The translations under genes were made by a program, and so were the position numbers. 8,390 nucleotides of DNA from JBMNRY01 sp050944915. GTDB taxonomy: Bacteria; Bacillota; Limnochordia; JAAZLZ01. Shown here one piece after another: positions 1 through 5,849 of the stretch (the first letter of the stretch is position 1; every line of letters starts with the position of its first letter). The notes beneath the pieces are model-generated. The model was not told the DNA's origin and made no database searches. It saw only the letters and a program-made list of their open reading frames with translations. The stretch lies in assembly GCA_050944915.1 (NCBI GenBank), contig JBMNRY010000085.1:1-8390 (forward strand). The letters run 5' to 3'.

Positions 1-447
1 TACGAGATCGCTTATTTGCAGAGCGAATTGCGTCGGATCCTGAATCTGGAAAAGGAGATCCCTGTAGCCATCGTCGGTCTTGGTAGTTTAGGTGTGGCCC
101 TGGCCCGTTACAGTCGGCAGCGCTATGAGGAAGAATCGGCCTTTAACTTACATACCGTGGCCCTCTTTGATGCTTCGCCGGAGAAGGTCGGTCGGGAAGT
201 CGATGGTCTGGTGATCCAATCTATGGAGGAATTGCGGGAAGTCGTCGCGGCTAAGGGTATTCGGATCGCGATCATCACCGTGCCTGCGTCGGCAGCCCAG
301 ATGGTCCTCGACGAACTAGTGGATGCTGGAATTCGTGCTGTCCTCAATTTCGCCCCCGTCCAACTAAACGTCCCCGAGGGTGTCCAAGTGGCCAATTCCG
401 ATGTCAGCCTTGAGCTGCAGCGATTAGCCTACTATTTGAACGACTAG
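1..447 (+). CDS. rex: Redox-sensing transcriptional repressor Rex (partial, N-terminus outside window)
   Basis: Rex represses genes of fermentation, NADH oxidation and anaerobic respiration; NADH binding releases it from DNA. The reading frame is open from base 1 to the TAG at 445-447, giving 148 residues against about 210 for the family, so the N-terminal winged-helix DNA-binding domain (about 65 residues) lies to the left. What remains is the Rossmann NAD(H) domain: the YEIAYL start of the linker, the dinucleotide loop GLGSLG (bases 76-93), the LFDASPEKVG strand/helix with an acidic residue at the second strand, the Rex signature ITVPASAAQ, the LNFAP motif, and the C-terminal helix ending LQRLAYYLND, which in the family is swapped between dimer subunits. 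Compared with remembered Rex proteins there seem to be about five extra residues after ALARY (SRQRYEEESAFNL). It precedes menG by 2 nt, so the two are probably cotranscribed. Confidence 0.95.
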   Translation, partial: YEIAYLQSELRRILNLEKEIPVAIVGLGSLGVALARYSRQRYEEESAFNLHTVALFDASPEKVGREVDGLVIQSMEELREVVAAKGIRIAIITVPASAAQMVLDELVDAGIRAVLNFAPVQLNVPEGVQVANSDVSLELQRLAYYLND

Positions 448-449
448 CC

Positions 450-1133
450 ATGGATGCCCGGGAAATTAGGGATATGTTCTCCCTGATCGCTCCCCGTTAT
501 GATCTCTTAAATAATTTGCTCAGTCTTGGTTGTCACCAGAGATGGCGCCGATGGGCCCTTCGTTTGTTGGCCCCCCAACCGGGAGATAGGGCCGTTGATT
601 TGGCTACCGGCACAGGAGATATGGCTTTGCTGTTAGCCAAGGCAGTGGCCCCCGGGGGGCAGGTGCTGGGGGTCGATTTTTGCCCGGAAATGTTGGCCCG
701 GGCCCAGCTCAAGGCTGAGGGCCATCCTTGGGGACATCTGTGTACCTTCACCGAAGGGGATATCTTGAATCTGGATTTGCCCCCGGAGTCGGCCGATCTG
801 GCCACCATCGCCTTTGGTCTGCGGAATGTAACAGATTTGGTTCGGGGTTTGGGGCAAATCATCGAAATATTGAAACCAGAGGGAAAGTTGTTGATTATCG
901 ATTTAGCCCAGCCGAACTGGCCGGGCTTGGATTTATATCTCGATTATGTTGTGCCCTGGTTCGGCCGTCTCTTTTCTCCCTATCCAGCTGCCTATGAATA
1001 TCTGCCACGTTCCTTAAGTACTTACCCGGCTCCCGAAGAATTAAAGGAGCTTGGTTTAAGCTTAGGCTTACGGAAAATGTCCTATCACAAGCTTTGGGGA
1101 GGCTTAGTCTCCATTCACTTAGGGGTCCGTTAG
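450..1133 (+). CDS. menG: Demethylmenaquinone methyltransferase MenG/UbiE
   Basis: This is a SAM-dependent C-methyltransferase that converts demethylmenaquinone to menaquinone, the last step of vitamin K2 synthesis, acting on a membrane-bound substrate. The 227 residues match the usual family length (about 230). The family N-terminus is present (residues 5-24, with IRDMFSLIAPRYDLLN), followed by SAM-binding motif I DLATGTGD (50-57), an acidic residue after the second strand (GVDF, 74-77), the UbiE signature FGLRNV (122-127), and the C-terminal LWGGLVSIHLG typical of the family. The ATG begins 2 nt after the rex stop and has no convincing Shine-Dalgarno sequence, so translation is probably coupled to rex. 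A next gene for polyprenyl diphosphate synthase supports the menaquinone (MenG) reading over a ubiquinone role. Whether the upstream naphthoquinone pathway is classical or futalosine-type cannot be told from here. Confidence 0.94.
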   Translation: MDAREIRDMFSLIAPRYDLLNNLLSLGCHQRWRRWALRLLAPQPGDRAVDLATGTGDMALLLAKAVAPGGQVLGVDFCPEMLARAQLKAEGHPWGHLCTFTEGDILNLDLPPESADLATIAFGLRNVTDLVRGLGQIIEILKPEGKLLIIDLAQPNWPGLDLYLDYVVPWFGRLFSPYPAAYEYLPRSLSTYPAPEELKELGLSLGLRKMSYHKLWGGLVSIHLGVR

Positions 1134-1143
1134 GGGTGGTTCC

Positions 1144-2091
1144 ATGGAGTTGATCAATGAATTAGTCGACGGGTACGCCTCCCAAATGTCCCAAATCGAT
1201 AGGTGTATCCGTCGGATCATAGAGAAGGCGGAAGGCAGTGCCCGGGAGGTCTTGCTAGATTTGCACCATAGGGGCGGCAAGCGGTTGCGGCCCCTCTTAG
1301 TTTTGCTGGCCAGTGATCTTTATGATTACAGCGGTCCTTCGGTCATTCCCGTGGCCGCCGCGGTGGAACTGATCCATTTAGCGGCCCTTCTTCACGATGA
1401 TGTCCTCGATGAAGCTACAACCCGCCGGGGGGGCCCCACCTTCAACCATCTTTGGGGTGATAAGGCGGCTGTTTTGGCCGGTGATTTTTTGTGGGCCGAA
1501 TCTCTCCAGCTGTTGGCCGGCTGTGGAGAGCCCCAATTGGTGAGCATCATGAGTCAGGCCGTCTCCGTCATGTGCCGGGGGGAAATCGATCAATTAAACC
1601 ACCGGGGGGATTTCCGGCCGGAGATGCCCCTTTATCTGCAGCGGATCGAGGATAAAACCGCCTACTTCATCGCTGCCTGCTGTCGTTGTGGACCCCTGCT
1701 TGCCGGCCGGGATACTGCGCCCATGGGTGATTACGGTTTGGCCGTAGGGATGGCTTATCAGATCATCGATGATTTGTTGGATGTGGTGGGACAGGCTCGA
1801 AATATGGGCAAAGGGGTGGCCCAAGATCTCAGTCTGGGTACCGTTACAGCACCGCTTATTTTCCTCCTTCAGGAGCCCCTCTATCAAAGGGAGGCTTGGG
1901 GGGCCATCCAAGGGGAAGACAAAGAGAGGCTAAGGGAAATGCTCAAGGCCAGCGGGGCCTTGGAAAAGACATGGCAGCTGGCCCACAGCTACGCCCAACG
2001 GGCCCTGGCCCAGAAGGAACGGCTGCCCGATCATCCCCTCCGGGAGGTCCTGGGCCGTTTAGCTTTAGGAGTTATCGAGCGTACCTATTGA
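1144..2091 (+). CDS. hepT: trans-Polyprenyl diphosphate synthase (heptaprenyl/octaprenyl type)
   Basis: This all-trans prenyl chain elongase condenses isopentenyl diphosphate units onto an allylic primer to make the menaquinone side chain. The 315 residues show the full family pattern: GKRLRP (45-50), the first aspartate-rich motif DDVLD (85-89) followed by RRG, the KT pair (171-172), and the second aspartate-rich motif DDLLD (209-213) followed by GKGVAQDL (222-229). The residues four and five before the first motif are Ala81 and Ala80; bulky residues there shorten the product, so small ones argue for a long chain (established for this family). The exact chain length cannot be read. In Bacillus the homologue HepT needs a separate subunit, HepS, which is not here, so this may be a homomeric octaprenyl-type enzyme; the symbol is therefore tentative. 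An AGGGG (1132-1136) overlapping the menG stop serves the ATG at 1144. It is the last gene of the rex operon. Confidence 0.92.
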   Translation: MELINELVDGYASQMSQIDRCIRRIIEKAEGSAREVLLDLHHRGGKRLRPLLVLLASDLYDYSGPSVIPVAAAVELIHLAALLHDDVLDEATTRRGGPTFNHLWGDKAAVLAGDFLWAESLQLLAGCGEPQLVSIMSQAVSVMCRGEIDQLNHRGDFRPEMPLYLQRIEDKTAYFIAACCRCGPLLAGRDTAPMGDYGLAVGMAYQIIDDLLDVVGQARNMGKGVAQDLSLGTVTAPLIFLLQEPLYQREAWGAIQGEDKERLREMLKASGALEKTWQLAHSYAQRALAQKERLPDHPLREVLGRLALGVIERTY

Positions 2092-2119
2092 GAAAGGACT
2101 GTCGGCTGACAGTCCTTTC
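2092..2119. terminator. Bidirectional hairpin between convergent operons
   Basis: A perfect 12-bp inverted repeat (2092-2103 with 2108-2119) has a 4-nt loop, GGCT. It starts one base after the prenyl synthase stop codon and ends two bases before the ndk stop codon on the other strand, so it can serve both convergent transcripts. The T-tracts on either side are weak (CTTTAG on the right, TCAATAG on the left strand), so termination may depend mostly on the stem. The placement and strength make a terminator the best reading; transcript ends were not measured. Confidence 0.7.
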
Positions 2120-2121
2120 CT

Positions 2122-2520
2122 TTAGCCAAAAAACAGTTGGATTTCCCGTTGGGCTGCCTCGGGGCTGTCGGAGGCGTGGATGGCATTGGCCGGCAGAGCC
2201 AGGGCAAAATCACCTCGGATGGTGCCTGGGTCTGCTTGACTGGGGTCCGTGGCCCCGCACATCCGTCGGACGACCTGAATCGCCCCTTCCCCAGCGATGA
2301 CCGCCAAAACTACCGGCCCTTGGGTCATGTATTCCACTAACCCTGGGAAAAAGGGTTTACCCACATGTTCCGCGTAATGGGCTTCTACCGTCTCCCGGTC
2401 TAAAGTCTTAAGAGCCAGCTGGGTGATGGTAAAGCCCCGATCCTCAAAACGCTGAAGGATCCGGCCGACCAAGCTTCGAGCAACGATTTCCGGTTTTAAG
2501 ATAATCAGTGTCTTTTCCAT
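2122..2520 (-). CDS. ndk: Nucleoside diphosphate kinase
   Basis: The enzyme transfers the gamma-phosphate of ATP to NDPs/dNDPs through a phosphohistidine. The 132 residues contain all residues known to matter in the family: Lys9 (ILKPE), Tyr49, Phe57, Arg85, Thr91 (GATDP), Arg102 (GTIRGDF), Asn112 and the phosphorylated His115 in NAIHASDS. The usual KPDG/KPDA reads KPEI here, a conservative change. The protein ends at IQLFFG, a few residues after the active-site segment, so it lacks the C-terminal tail of about ten residues seen in longer bacterial NDKs. The frame stays open upstream into fhs, but the ATG at 2520 is chosen because it has a near-perfect AGGAGG site just before it and gives the family N-terminus (EKTLIILKP). 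It lies 11 nt after fhs and is very likely cotranscribed. Confidence 0.95.
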   Translation of the reverse strand: MEKTLIILKPEIVARSLVGRILQRFEDRGFTITQLALKTLDRETVEAHYAEHVGKPFFPGLVEYMTQGPVVLAVIAGEGAIQVVRRMCGATDPSQADPGTIRGDFALALPANAIHASDSPEAAQREIQLFFG

Positions 2521-2530
2521 GGCTCCTCCT
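2521..2530 (-). promoter_or_regulatory. Ribosome binding site fixing the ndk start
   Basis: On the minus strand this reads AGGAGGAGCC directly before the ATG at 2520. It fills the gap between the fhs stop (2532-2534) and ndk and excludes longer forms of ndk that would extend into fhs. The AGGAGG core is only 4 nt from the ATG, but an overlapping GGAG gives similar spacing. Confidence 0.8.
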
Positions 2531-2531
2531 A

Positions 2532-4202
2532 TTAGAATAAACCTGTGATATTCCCATCCTTGTCGATATCGATATCCATCGCGGCCGGTCGGGCCGGTAA
2601 ACCAGGCATAGTCATGATATCGCCGGTGATGGGTACTAAAAAGCCGGCTCCGAGGGATGCCCGCACTTCTCGAACCGTTAAGGTCCAACCCCGGGGTGCT
2701 CCCTTCAAGGCTGGATCATCGGAGAGGGAATGTTGGGTCTTGGCCATACATAAGGGGAGATTGGCAAAACCTAGTTGGGTGAAGTTGGCGATATCCCGCT
2801 CCGCCCGAGGAGTATATTGCACACCATCGGCGCCGTAAATCTCTGTGGCCAACTTGTGGATTTTATCTTTGATGGGTAGCTCCCACTGGTATAGGGGTCT
2901 AAACTGGGCGGGCTCATGTTCCAGGACATGGAGGATGGTTTCAGCCAGCTCCCGACCGCCGGCACCGCCACGGGCCACCACTTCCGAGATGGCACAATGG
3001 GCTCCCGCCGCTGCACAATGTTTTTGGACCAAGGCCAGCTCTTCTTCGCTATCGGTGGGGAAGCGGTTGATGGCCACCACGATAGGCAGACCGAACTTTT
3101 GCAAGTTGGCGATATGGCGGTCTAAGTTGGCTAAGCCCGCCTCGAGGGCTTCGAGATTGGTTTCGCCCACCCTTTCCCGGGGTACGCCGCCATGCATATT
3201 CAACGCCCGGACCGAGGCTACTAAGACGGCCACATCGGGCTTGAGGCCGGTGTACCCGTGGACGATATTGAAGAATTTTTCCGCCCCTAAATCGGCGGCG
3301 AAACCGCCTTCGGTCACCACATAATCGGCTAGTTTTAAGGCCATGCCGGTGGCGATGATGGAATTGTTGCCGTGGGCGATATTAGCAAAGGGTCCGCCGT
3401 GGATGAAGACAGGCTGACCTTCCAGGGTTTGGACTAGGTTGGGCTTTAAAGCATCGTATAACAAAACGGCCAAGGCGCCTTCGATGCCCAGGTCTTTGGC
3501 GAAAACGGGCTCGCCGTTGTAGGTATAGCCCAAAAGCATCCGTCCCAGACGGACCTTTAGATCTTCCACATCTTGGGCCAAACAAAGGATGGCCATAATC
3601 TCGGAAGCGACGGTGATATCGAAGCCGCTTTGCAGGGTAAAGCCATCGCCTTTACCCCCTAAGCCGACGACGATATTCCGCAGCTGCCGATCGTTCATAT
3701 CGACGACCCGCCGCCATAGGATCTGCTTCGGATCTAGGTTGAGGGGGTTACCCCGATGAAGGGTGTTTTCTAGCACCGCGGCGACTAAGTTATGGGCACT
3801 GCCGACGGCATGGATATCCCCGGTGAAATGGAGGTTGATATCCTGCATCGGTACCACCTGGGCATAGCCGCCACCGGCGGCTCCCCCTTTGATACCGAAG
3901 GTGGGGCCTAAGGAAGGTTCCCGCAGGCAGGCCATAACCTTTTTCCCCAACAGCCCTAAGGCCTGGGCGGTACCGATGGCGGTACAAGTCTTCCCTTCCC
4001 CCGCGGGGGTGGCGGTGATGGCCGTTACATAAATGAGTTTTCCGTCGGGGCGGTCTTTAACCCGTTGGTAAACATCTAATCCGACCTTAGCTTTATAGCG
4101 GCCGTAATACTCTAAATCATCTTCTGTTAAGCCGACGACGGCGGCCACATCGCGAATAGGTCGCAAACGTGCCCGTTGGGCGATCTCAATATCACTTAAC
4201 AT
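2532..4202 (-). CDS. fhs: Formate-tetrahydrofolate ligase (10-formyl-THF synthetase)
   Basis: The enzyme makes 10-formyltetrahydrofolate from formate, THF and ATP through formyl phosphate, supplying purine and fMet synthesis and, in acetogens, the methyl branch of the Wood-Ljungdahl pathway. The 556 residues equal the normal length (about 555-560). The P-loop TPAGEGKT (65-72) is followed by the highly conserved block ACLREPSLGPTFGIKGG (91-107), which continues as AAGGGYAQVVPM and DINLHFTGD. Further on are GGPFANIAHG and the VTEGGFAADLGAEKFF region, both typical of the family. The start is set by AGGAGG (bases 4218-4213 on the minus strand) 10 nt before the ATG. It is the first gene of a two-gene operon with ndk. 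No other Wood-Ljungdahl gene (folD, metF, acs) is in the window, so acetogenesis cannot be claimed. Confidence 0.97.
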   Translation of the reverse strand: MLSDIEIAQRARLRPIRDVAAVVGLTEDDLEYYGRYKAKVGLDVYQRVKDRPDGKLIYVTAITATPAGEGKTCTAIGTAQALGLLGKKVMACLREPSLGPTFGIKGGAAGGGYAQVVPMQDINLHFTGDIHAVGSAHNLVAAVLENTLHRGNPLNLDPKQILWRRVVDMNDRQLRNIVVGLGGKGDGFTLQSGFDITVASEIMAILCLAQDVEDLKVRLGRMLLGYTYNGEPVFAKDLGIEGALAVLLYDALKPNLVQTLEGQPVFIHGGPFANIAHGNNSIIATGMALKLADYVVTEGGFAADLGAEKFFNIVHGYTGLKPDVAVLVASVRALNMHGGVPRERVGETNLEALEAGLANLDRHIANLQKFGLPIVVAINRFPTDSEEELALVQKHCAAAGAHCAISEVVARGGAGGRELAETILHVLEHEPAQFRPLYQWELPIKDKIHKLATEIYGADGVQYTPRAERDIANFTQLGFANLPLCMAKTQHSLSDDPALKGAPRGWTLTVREVRASLGAGFLVPITGDIMTMPGLPARPAAMDIDIDKDGNITGLF

Positions 4203-4347
4203 CGACGTTCCCCCTCCTATTATTAAAATTTCCCCCTGCGATTTGCCCCAGGTTGGACCGGGGACATTCCGCCTTACTATTAATTACCATATGAGCGGCC
4301 ATTACCCTACCGAGTGCCTAAGAAAAGGCTAATTATTCCCAAATCTA

Positions 4348-4427
4348 TCCCCGGGGAGAAGGGGCTGTTAACGATAGAATTCCCCCGGAAAGGGAGAATA
4401 TCAGCCTCGGACTTCCATTCCCGGGGA
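4348..4427. repeat. Three palindrome-like CCCCGGGG-type motifs
   Basis: TCCCCGGGGA at 4348-4357 is a perfect 10-bp palindrome; TTCCCCCGGAA at 4380-4390 is an imperfect version with TTCC/GGAA arms; and TTCCCGGGGA at 4418-4427 contains the perfect core CCCGGG. The centres are about 33 and 38 bp apart. They could be operator sites or chance in a genome rich in such strings (CCCGGG also occurs inside coding regions here), so the regulatory reading is an inference only. Confidence 0.3.
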
Positions 4428-4473
4428 TTCCCATCAGAAGGGGAAAAAACTGGTTTAATTTCTATAGTTCTTT

Positions 4474-4482
4474 TGGTATACT
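4474..4482 (+). promoter_or_regulatory. Extended -10 promoter of the polyamine operon
   Basis: The sequence TGGTATACT is a TGn extension plus a -10 hexamer with 5 of 6 matches to TATAAT. The best -35 at 17-bp spacing is TTTAAT (4454-4459), which is poor, as often seen for extended -10 promoters. Transcription would begin near 4489, leaving a leader of about 37 nt before the ATG at 4527. A housekeeping sigma-A type promoter is inferred. Confidence 0.65.
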
Positions 4483-4510
4483 AAGACGGATGATTTTTTA
4501 TGTTACGAAG

Positions 4511-4519
4511 AGGAAGGGA
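4511..4519 (+). promoter_or_regulatory. Ribosome binding site deciding the arginine decarboxylase start
   Basis: AGGAAGGGA lies 7 nt before the ATG at 4527. The in-frame ATG at 4500 has only a T-run before it and would add nine non-conserved residues, so 4527 is preferred. Confidence 0.7.
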
Positions 4520-4526
4520 TAGCTGT

Positions 4527-4988
4527 ATGCTGCCAACACCAAAGAAATTTACCCTTGTGGCGGGAAGCGCCGAAGGGCCCACCCAATTAAATGCCTTTGA
4601 TAATGCCTTACTGGAGGCAGGGATCGGCAATTTGAACCTGCTGCGGGTGAGCAGTATTCTGCCCCCAAATTGTGAGTATGTGGATCGATTGGACATTCCT
4701 CCCGGTTCCCTAACACCTACGGCTTACGGAGCCCTCATTAGCGATCAACCGGGGGAAACCATCGCCGCCGCCGTCGCCGTTGGCATTTCCGCGGCCGACA
4801 GCTTTGGGGTCATCATGGAATTCTCCGGTCGGTGCAGCCAAGGGGAAGCGGAAGAGCAAGTGTCCCAGATGGTCAAACACGCCTTTGCCCACCGGCAGAT
4901 TCCTCTCCAGAAGATCATGGTCAAAGGTACCGAGCATAAGGTCGAGAAAATCGGTAGCGTTTTCGCCGCCGTCGCCTTATGGTACTAG
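4527..4988 (+). CDS. pdaD: Pyruvoyl-dependent arginine decarboxylase proenzyme
   Basis: The enzyme decarboxylates arginine to agmatine, using a pyruvoyl group made by self-cleavage of the chain instead of PLP. The 153-residue proenzyme carries the family cleavage motif VSSILPP (41-47); by analogy with the Methanocaldococcus jannaschii enzyme (cleaved between Ser52 and Ser53), cleavage would fall between Ser42 and Ser43 to give a short beta chain and an alpha chain with an N-terminal pyruvoyl. Spacing of other active-site residues agrees: Asp25 and Asn37 upstream, Ile44 next to the site, and the proposed proton donor Glu98 in IMEFSG. The C-terminal KGTEHKVEKIGSVFAAVALWY region is typical of the family. 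It is the first gene of the polyamine operon; speE follows after 17 nt. The family is common in archaea and scattered in bacteria. A pyruvoyl histidine or aspartate decarboxylase is unlikely given the neighbours. Confidence 0.92.
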   Translation: MLPTPKKFTLVAGSAEGPTQLNAFDNALLEAGIGNLNLLRVSSILPPNCEYVDRLDIPPGSLTPTAYGALISDQPGETIAAAVAVGISAADSFGVIMEFSGRCSQGEAEEQVSQMVKHAFAHRQIPLQKIMVKGTEHKVEKIGSVFAAVALWY

Positions 4989-4992
4989 GCGG

Positions 4993-4998
4993 GGAGGG
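4993..4998 (+). promoter_or_regulatory. Ribosome binding site deciding the speE start
   Basis: GGAGGG sits 7 nt before the ATG at 5006. The in-frame ATG at 4979 overlaps the end of the decarboxylase gene, has no such site, and would add nine residues (MVLGGEGDG) not seen in the family, so 5006 is preferred. Confidence 0.75.
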
Positions 4999-5005
4999 CG
5001 ACGGG

Positions 5006-5836
5006 ATGGACTTATGGTTCACCGAAAAACAAACCCCCGATTTAGGTTTGAGTTTCCAACTGGAAGGGGTCCTGCATAAGGAGCAAACTCCTTATCAGGA
5101 ACTAGCCGTCGTCTACACAAGGCAGTATGGCCGGATGTTGGTCTTAGATGGTATGGTTCAGACGACGGAGGAAGACGAATTCGTCTACCACGAGATGATC
5201 GCCCATGTGGCCCTCTTCACCCACCCTAAACCAAAGCGGGTGGCCGTCGTCGGGGGAGGGGACGGTGGAGCCATTCGGGAAATCTTAAAACATCCCGGGG
5301 TTCAGAAGGCCGTCTTAGCAGAAATCGATGAGCGGGTCATCGCCGCCTCTAAGGAGTATTTGCCGTCCATCAGCAGTGCCCTCGATGATCCCCGGGTGGA
5401 AATCGCCGTCGGCGATGGCATGGAACACATCCGCAACAAGGAGAACTACTACGATGTCATCCTGATCGATTCCACAGAACCGGTAGGGGCGGCCATCGGC
5501 CTGTTTTCCCCGGAATTTTACCGTTCCGTCCATCGGGCTTTAACGGGCAATGGGATCATGGTGGCCCAAACGGAATCACCCTTTGTCAACGGTGATCTCT
5601 TGGCCAACAGTTTCCAGGCCGTCCAGGGGATTTTTCCCATCACCAGATTATATTTAGCAAGCATTCCCACCTATCCCTCGGGATTGTGGAGCTTTACCAT
5701 GGGTTCCAAGGTGCACGACCCTCTGACATGTCAACTGTCACCACGGGGAGAGATGACCACGAAATATTATAATTTCGATTTGCACCGGGCTTGTTTTACC
5801 CTGCCGAATTTTGTTCGGGACCTACTAAAGTTGTAG
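5006..5836 (+). CDS. speE: Spermidine synthase (polyamine aminopropyltransferase)
   Basis: The cytoplasmic enzyme transfers the aminopropyl group of decarboxylated SAM to putrescine, giving spermidine and methylthioadenosine. The 276 residues match Bacillus SpeE closely in length and motif order: LWFTEKQTPDLGL at the N-terminus, the LDGMVQTTEEDEFVYHEM segment (48-64), the nucleotide-binding GGGDGG (83-88), an acidic residue after it (AEID, 105-108), the catalytic aspartate Asp155 in IDSTEPVG, and IPTYPSGLWSF (220-230) in the polyamine pocket. Like the Bacillus enzyme it has Glu in place of the second Asp of the common DSTDP motif. The order decarboxylase-speE-agmatinase also allows agmatine to be the acceptor, giving N1-aminopropylagmatine, as known in Thermus; the sequence alone does not settle this. 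speD, needed for the donor, is not in the window. Confidence 0.96.
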   Translation: MDLWFTEKQTPDLGLSFQLEGVLHKEQTPYQELAVVYTRQYGRMLVLDGMVQTTEEDEFVYHEMIAHVALFTHPKPKRVAVVGGGDGGAIREILKHPGVQKAVLAEIDERVIAASKEYLPSISSALDDPRVEIAVGDGMEHIRNKENYYDVILIDSTEPVGAAIGLFSPEFYRSVHRALTGNGIMVAQTESPFVNGDLLANSFQAVQGIFPITRLYLASIPTYPSGLWSFTMGSKVHDPLTCQLSPRGEMTTKYYNFDLHRACFTLPNFVRDLLKL

Positions 5837-5840
5837 GGGG
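5835..5840 (+). promoter_or_regulatory. Ribosome binding site deciding the agmatinase start
   Basis: AGGGGG overlaps the speE stop and lies 9 nt before the ATG at 5850. It directly abuts the other in-frame ATG at 5841, which leaves no spacer, so 5850 is preferred; the two forms differ by only three residues. Confidence 0.55.
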
Positions 5841-5849
5841 ATGGTGCCC

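Larger units (their letters stand above)
4203..4526. other. Divergent intergenic region between fhs and the polyamine operon
   Basis: This 324-bp stretch holds no convincing gene. It must carry the leftward promoter of fhs and the rightward promoter of the arginine decarboxylase. The left edge has the fhs Shine-Dalgarno sequence. A weak hairpin (CCCC at 4246-4249 with GGGG at 4260-4263, 10-nt loop) lies in what would be the fhs leader. Three GC-rich palindrome-like motifs centred near 4352, 4385 and 4422 sit between the two operons. Near the right end is an extended -10 element (4474-4482). I could not identify a convincing fhs promoter, a riboswitch or a T-box. Confidence 0.7.

Noticed and set aside
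1896..2300. Plus-strand open frame of 134 codons over the convergent junction
   Set aside because: It crosses the prenyl synthase end, the terminator hairpin and the antisense of ndk, and has a low-complexity Gly/Arg/Pro-rich translation with no recognisable domain.
2122..2688. Long minus-strand frame that would extend ndk into fhs (188 residues)
   Set aside because: The extra N-terminal part is the antisense-frame shadow of the fhs 3' end. NDK family length and the AGGAGG site before 2520 fix the start there.
2845..3324. Plus-strand open frame of 159 codons opposite fhs
   Set aside because: It lies fully antisense to the highly conserved fhs, is rich in Ser/Arg/Ala/Pro with no family pattern, and has no ribosome binding site; it is a composition artefact.
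4246..4263. CCCC/GGGG hairpin in the fhs leader as a riboswitch element
   Set aside because: A four-pair outer stem with a bulge and two inner pairs is too weak, and no conserved riboswitch core (for example THF or purine type) can be seen around it.
4366..4375. TGTTAACGA as a possible half of a Rex operator
   Set aside because: Only the short GTTAAC core matches; the full inverted repeat TTGTTAA-spacer-TTAACAA is missing, so it is no better than chance.
4500..4526. Upstream ATG start for the arginine decarboxylase
   Set aside because: It has no ribosome binding site, lies about 10 nt from the predicted transcription start, and adds residues not seen in the family.
4979..5005. Upstream ATG start for speE, overlapping the decarboxylase gene
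   Set aside because: The ATG at 5006 has GGAGGG at good spacing and gives the normal SpeE N-terminus (DLWFTEKQT).
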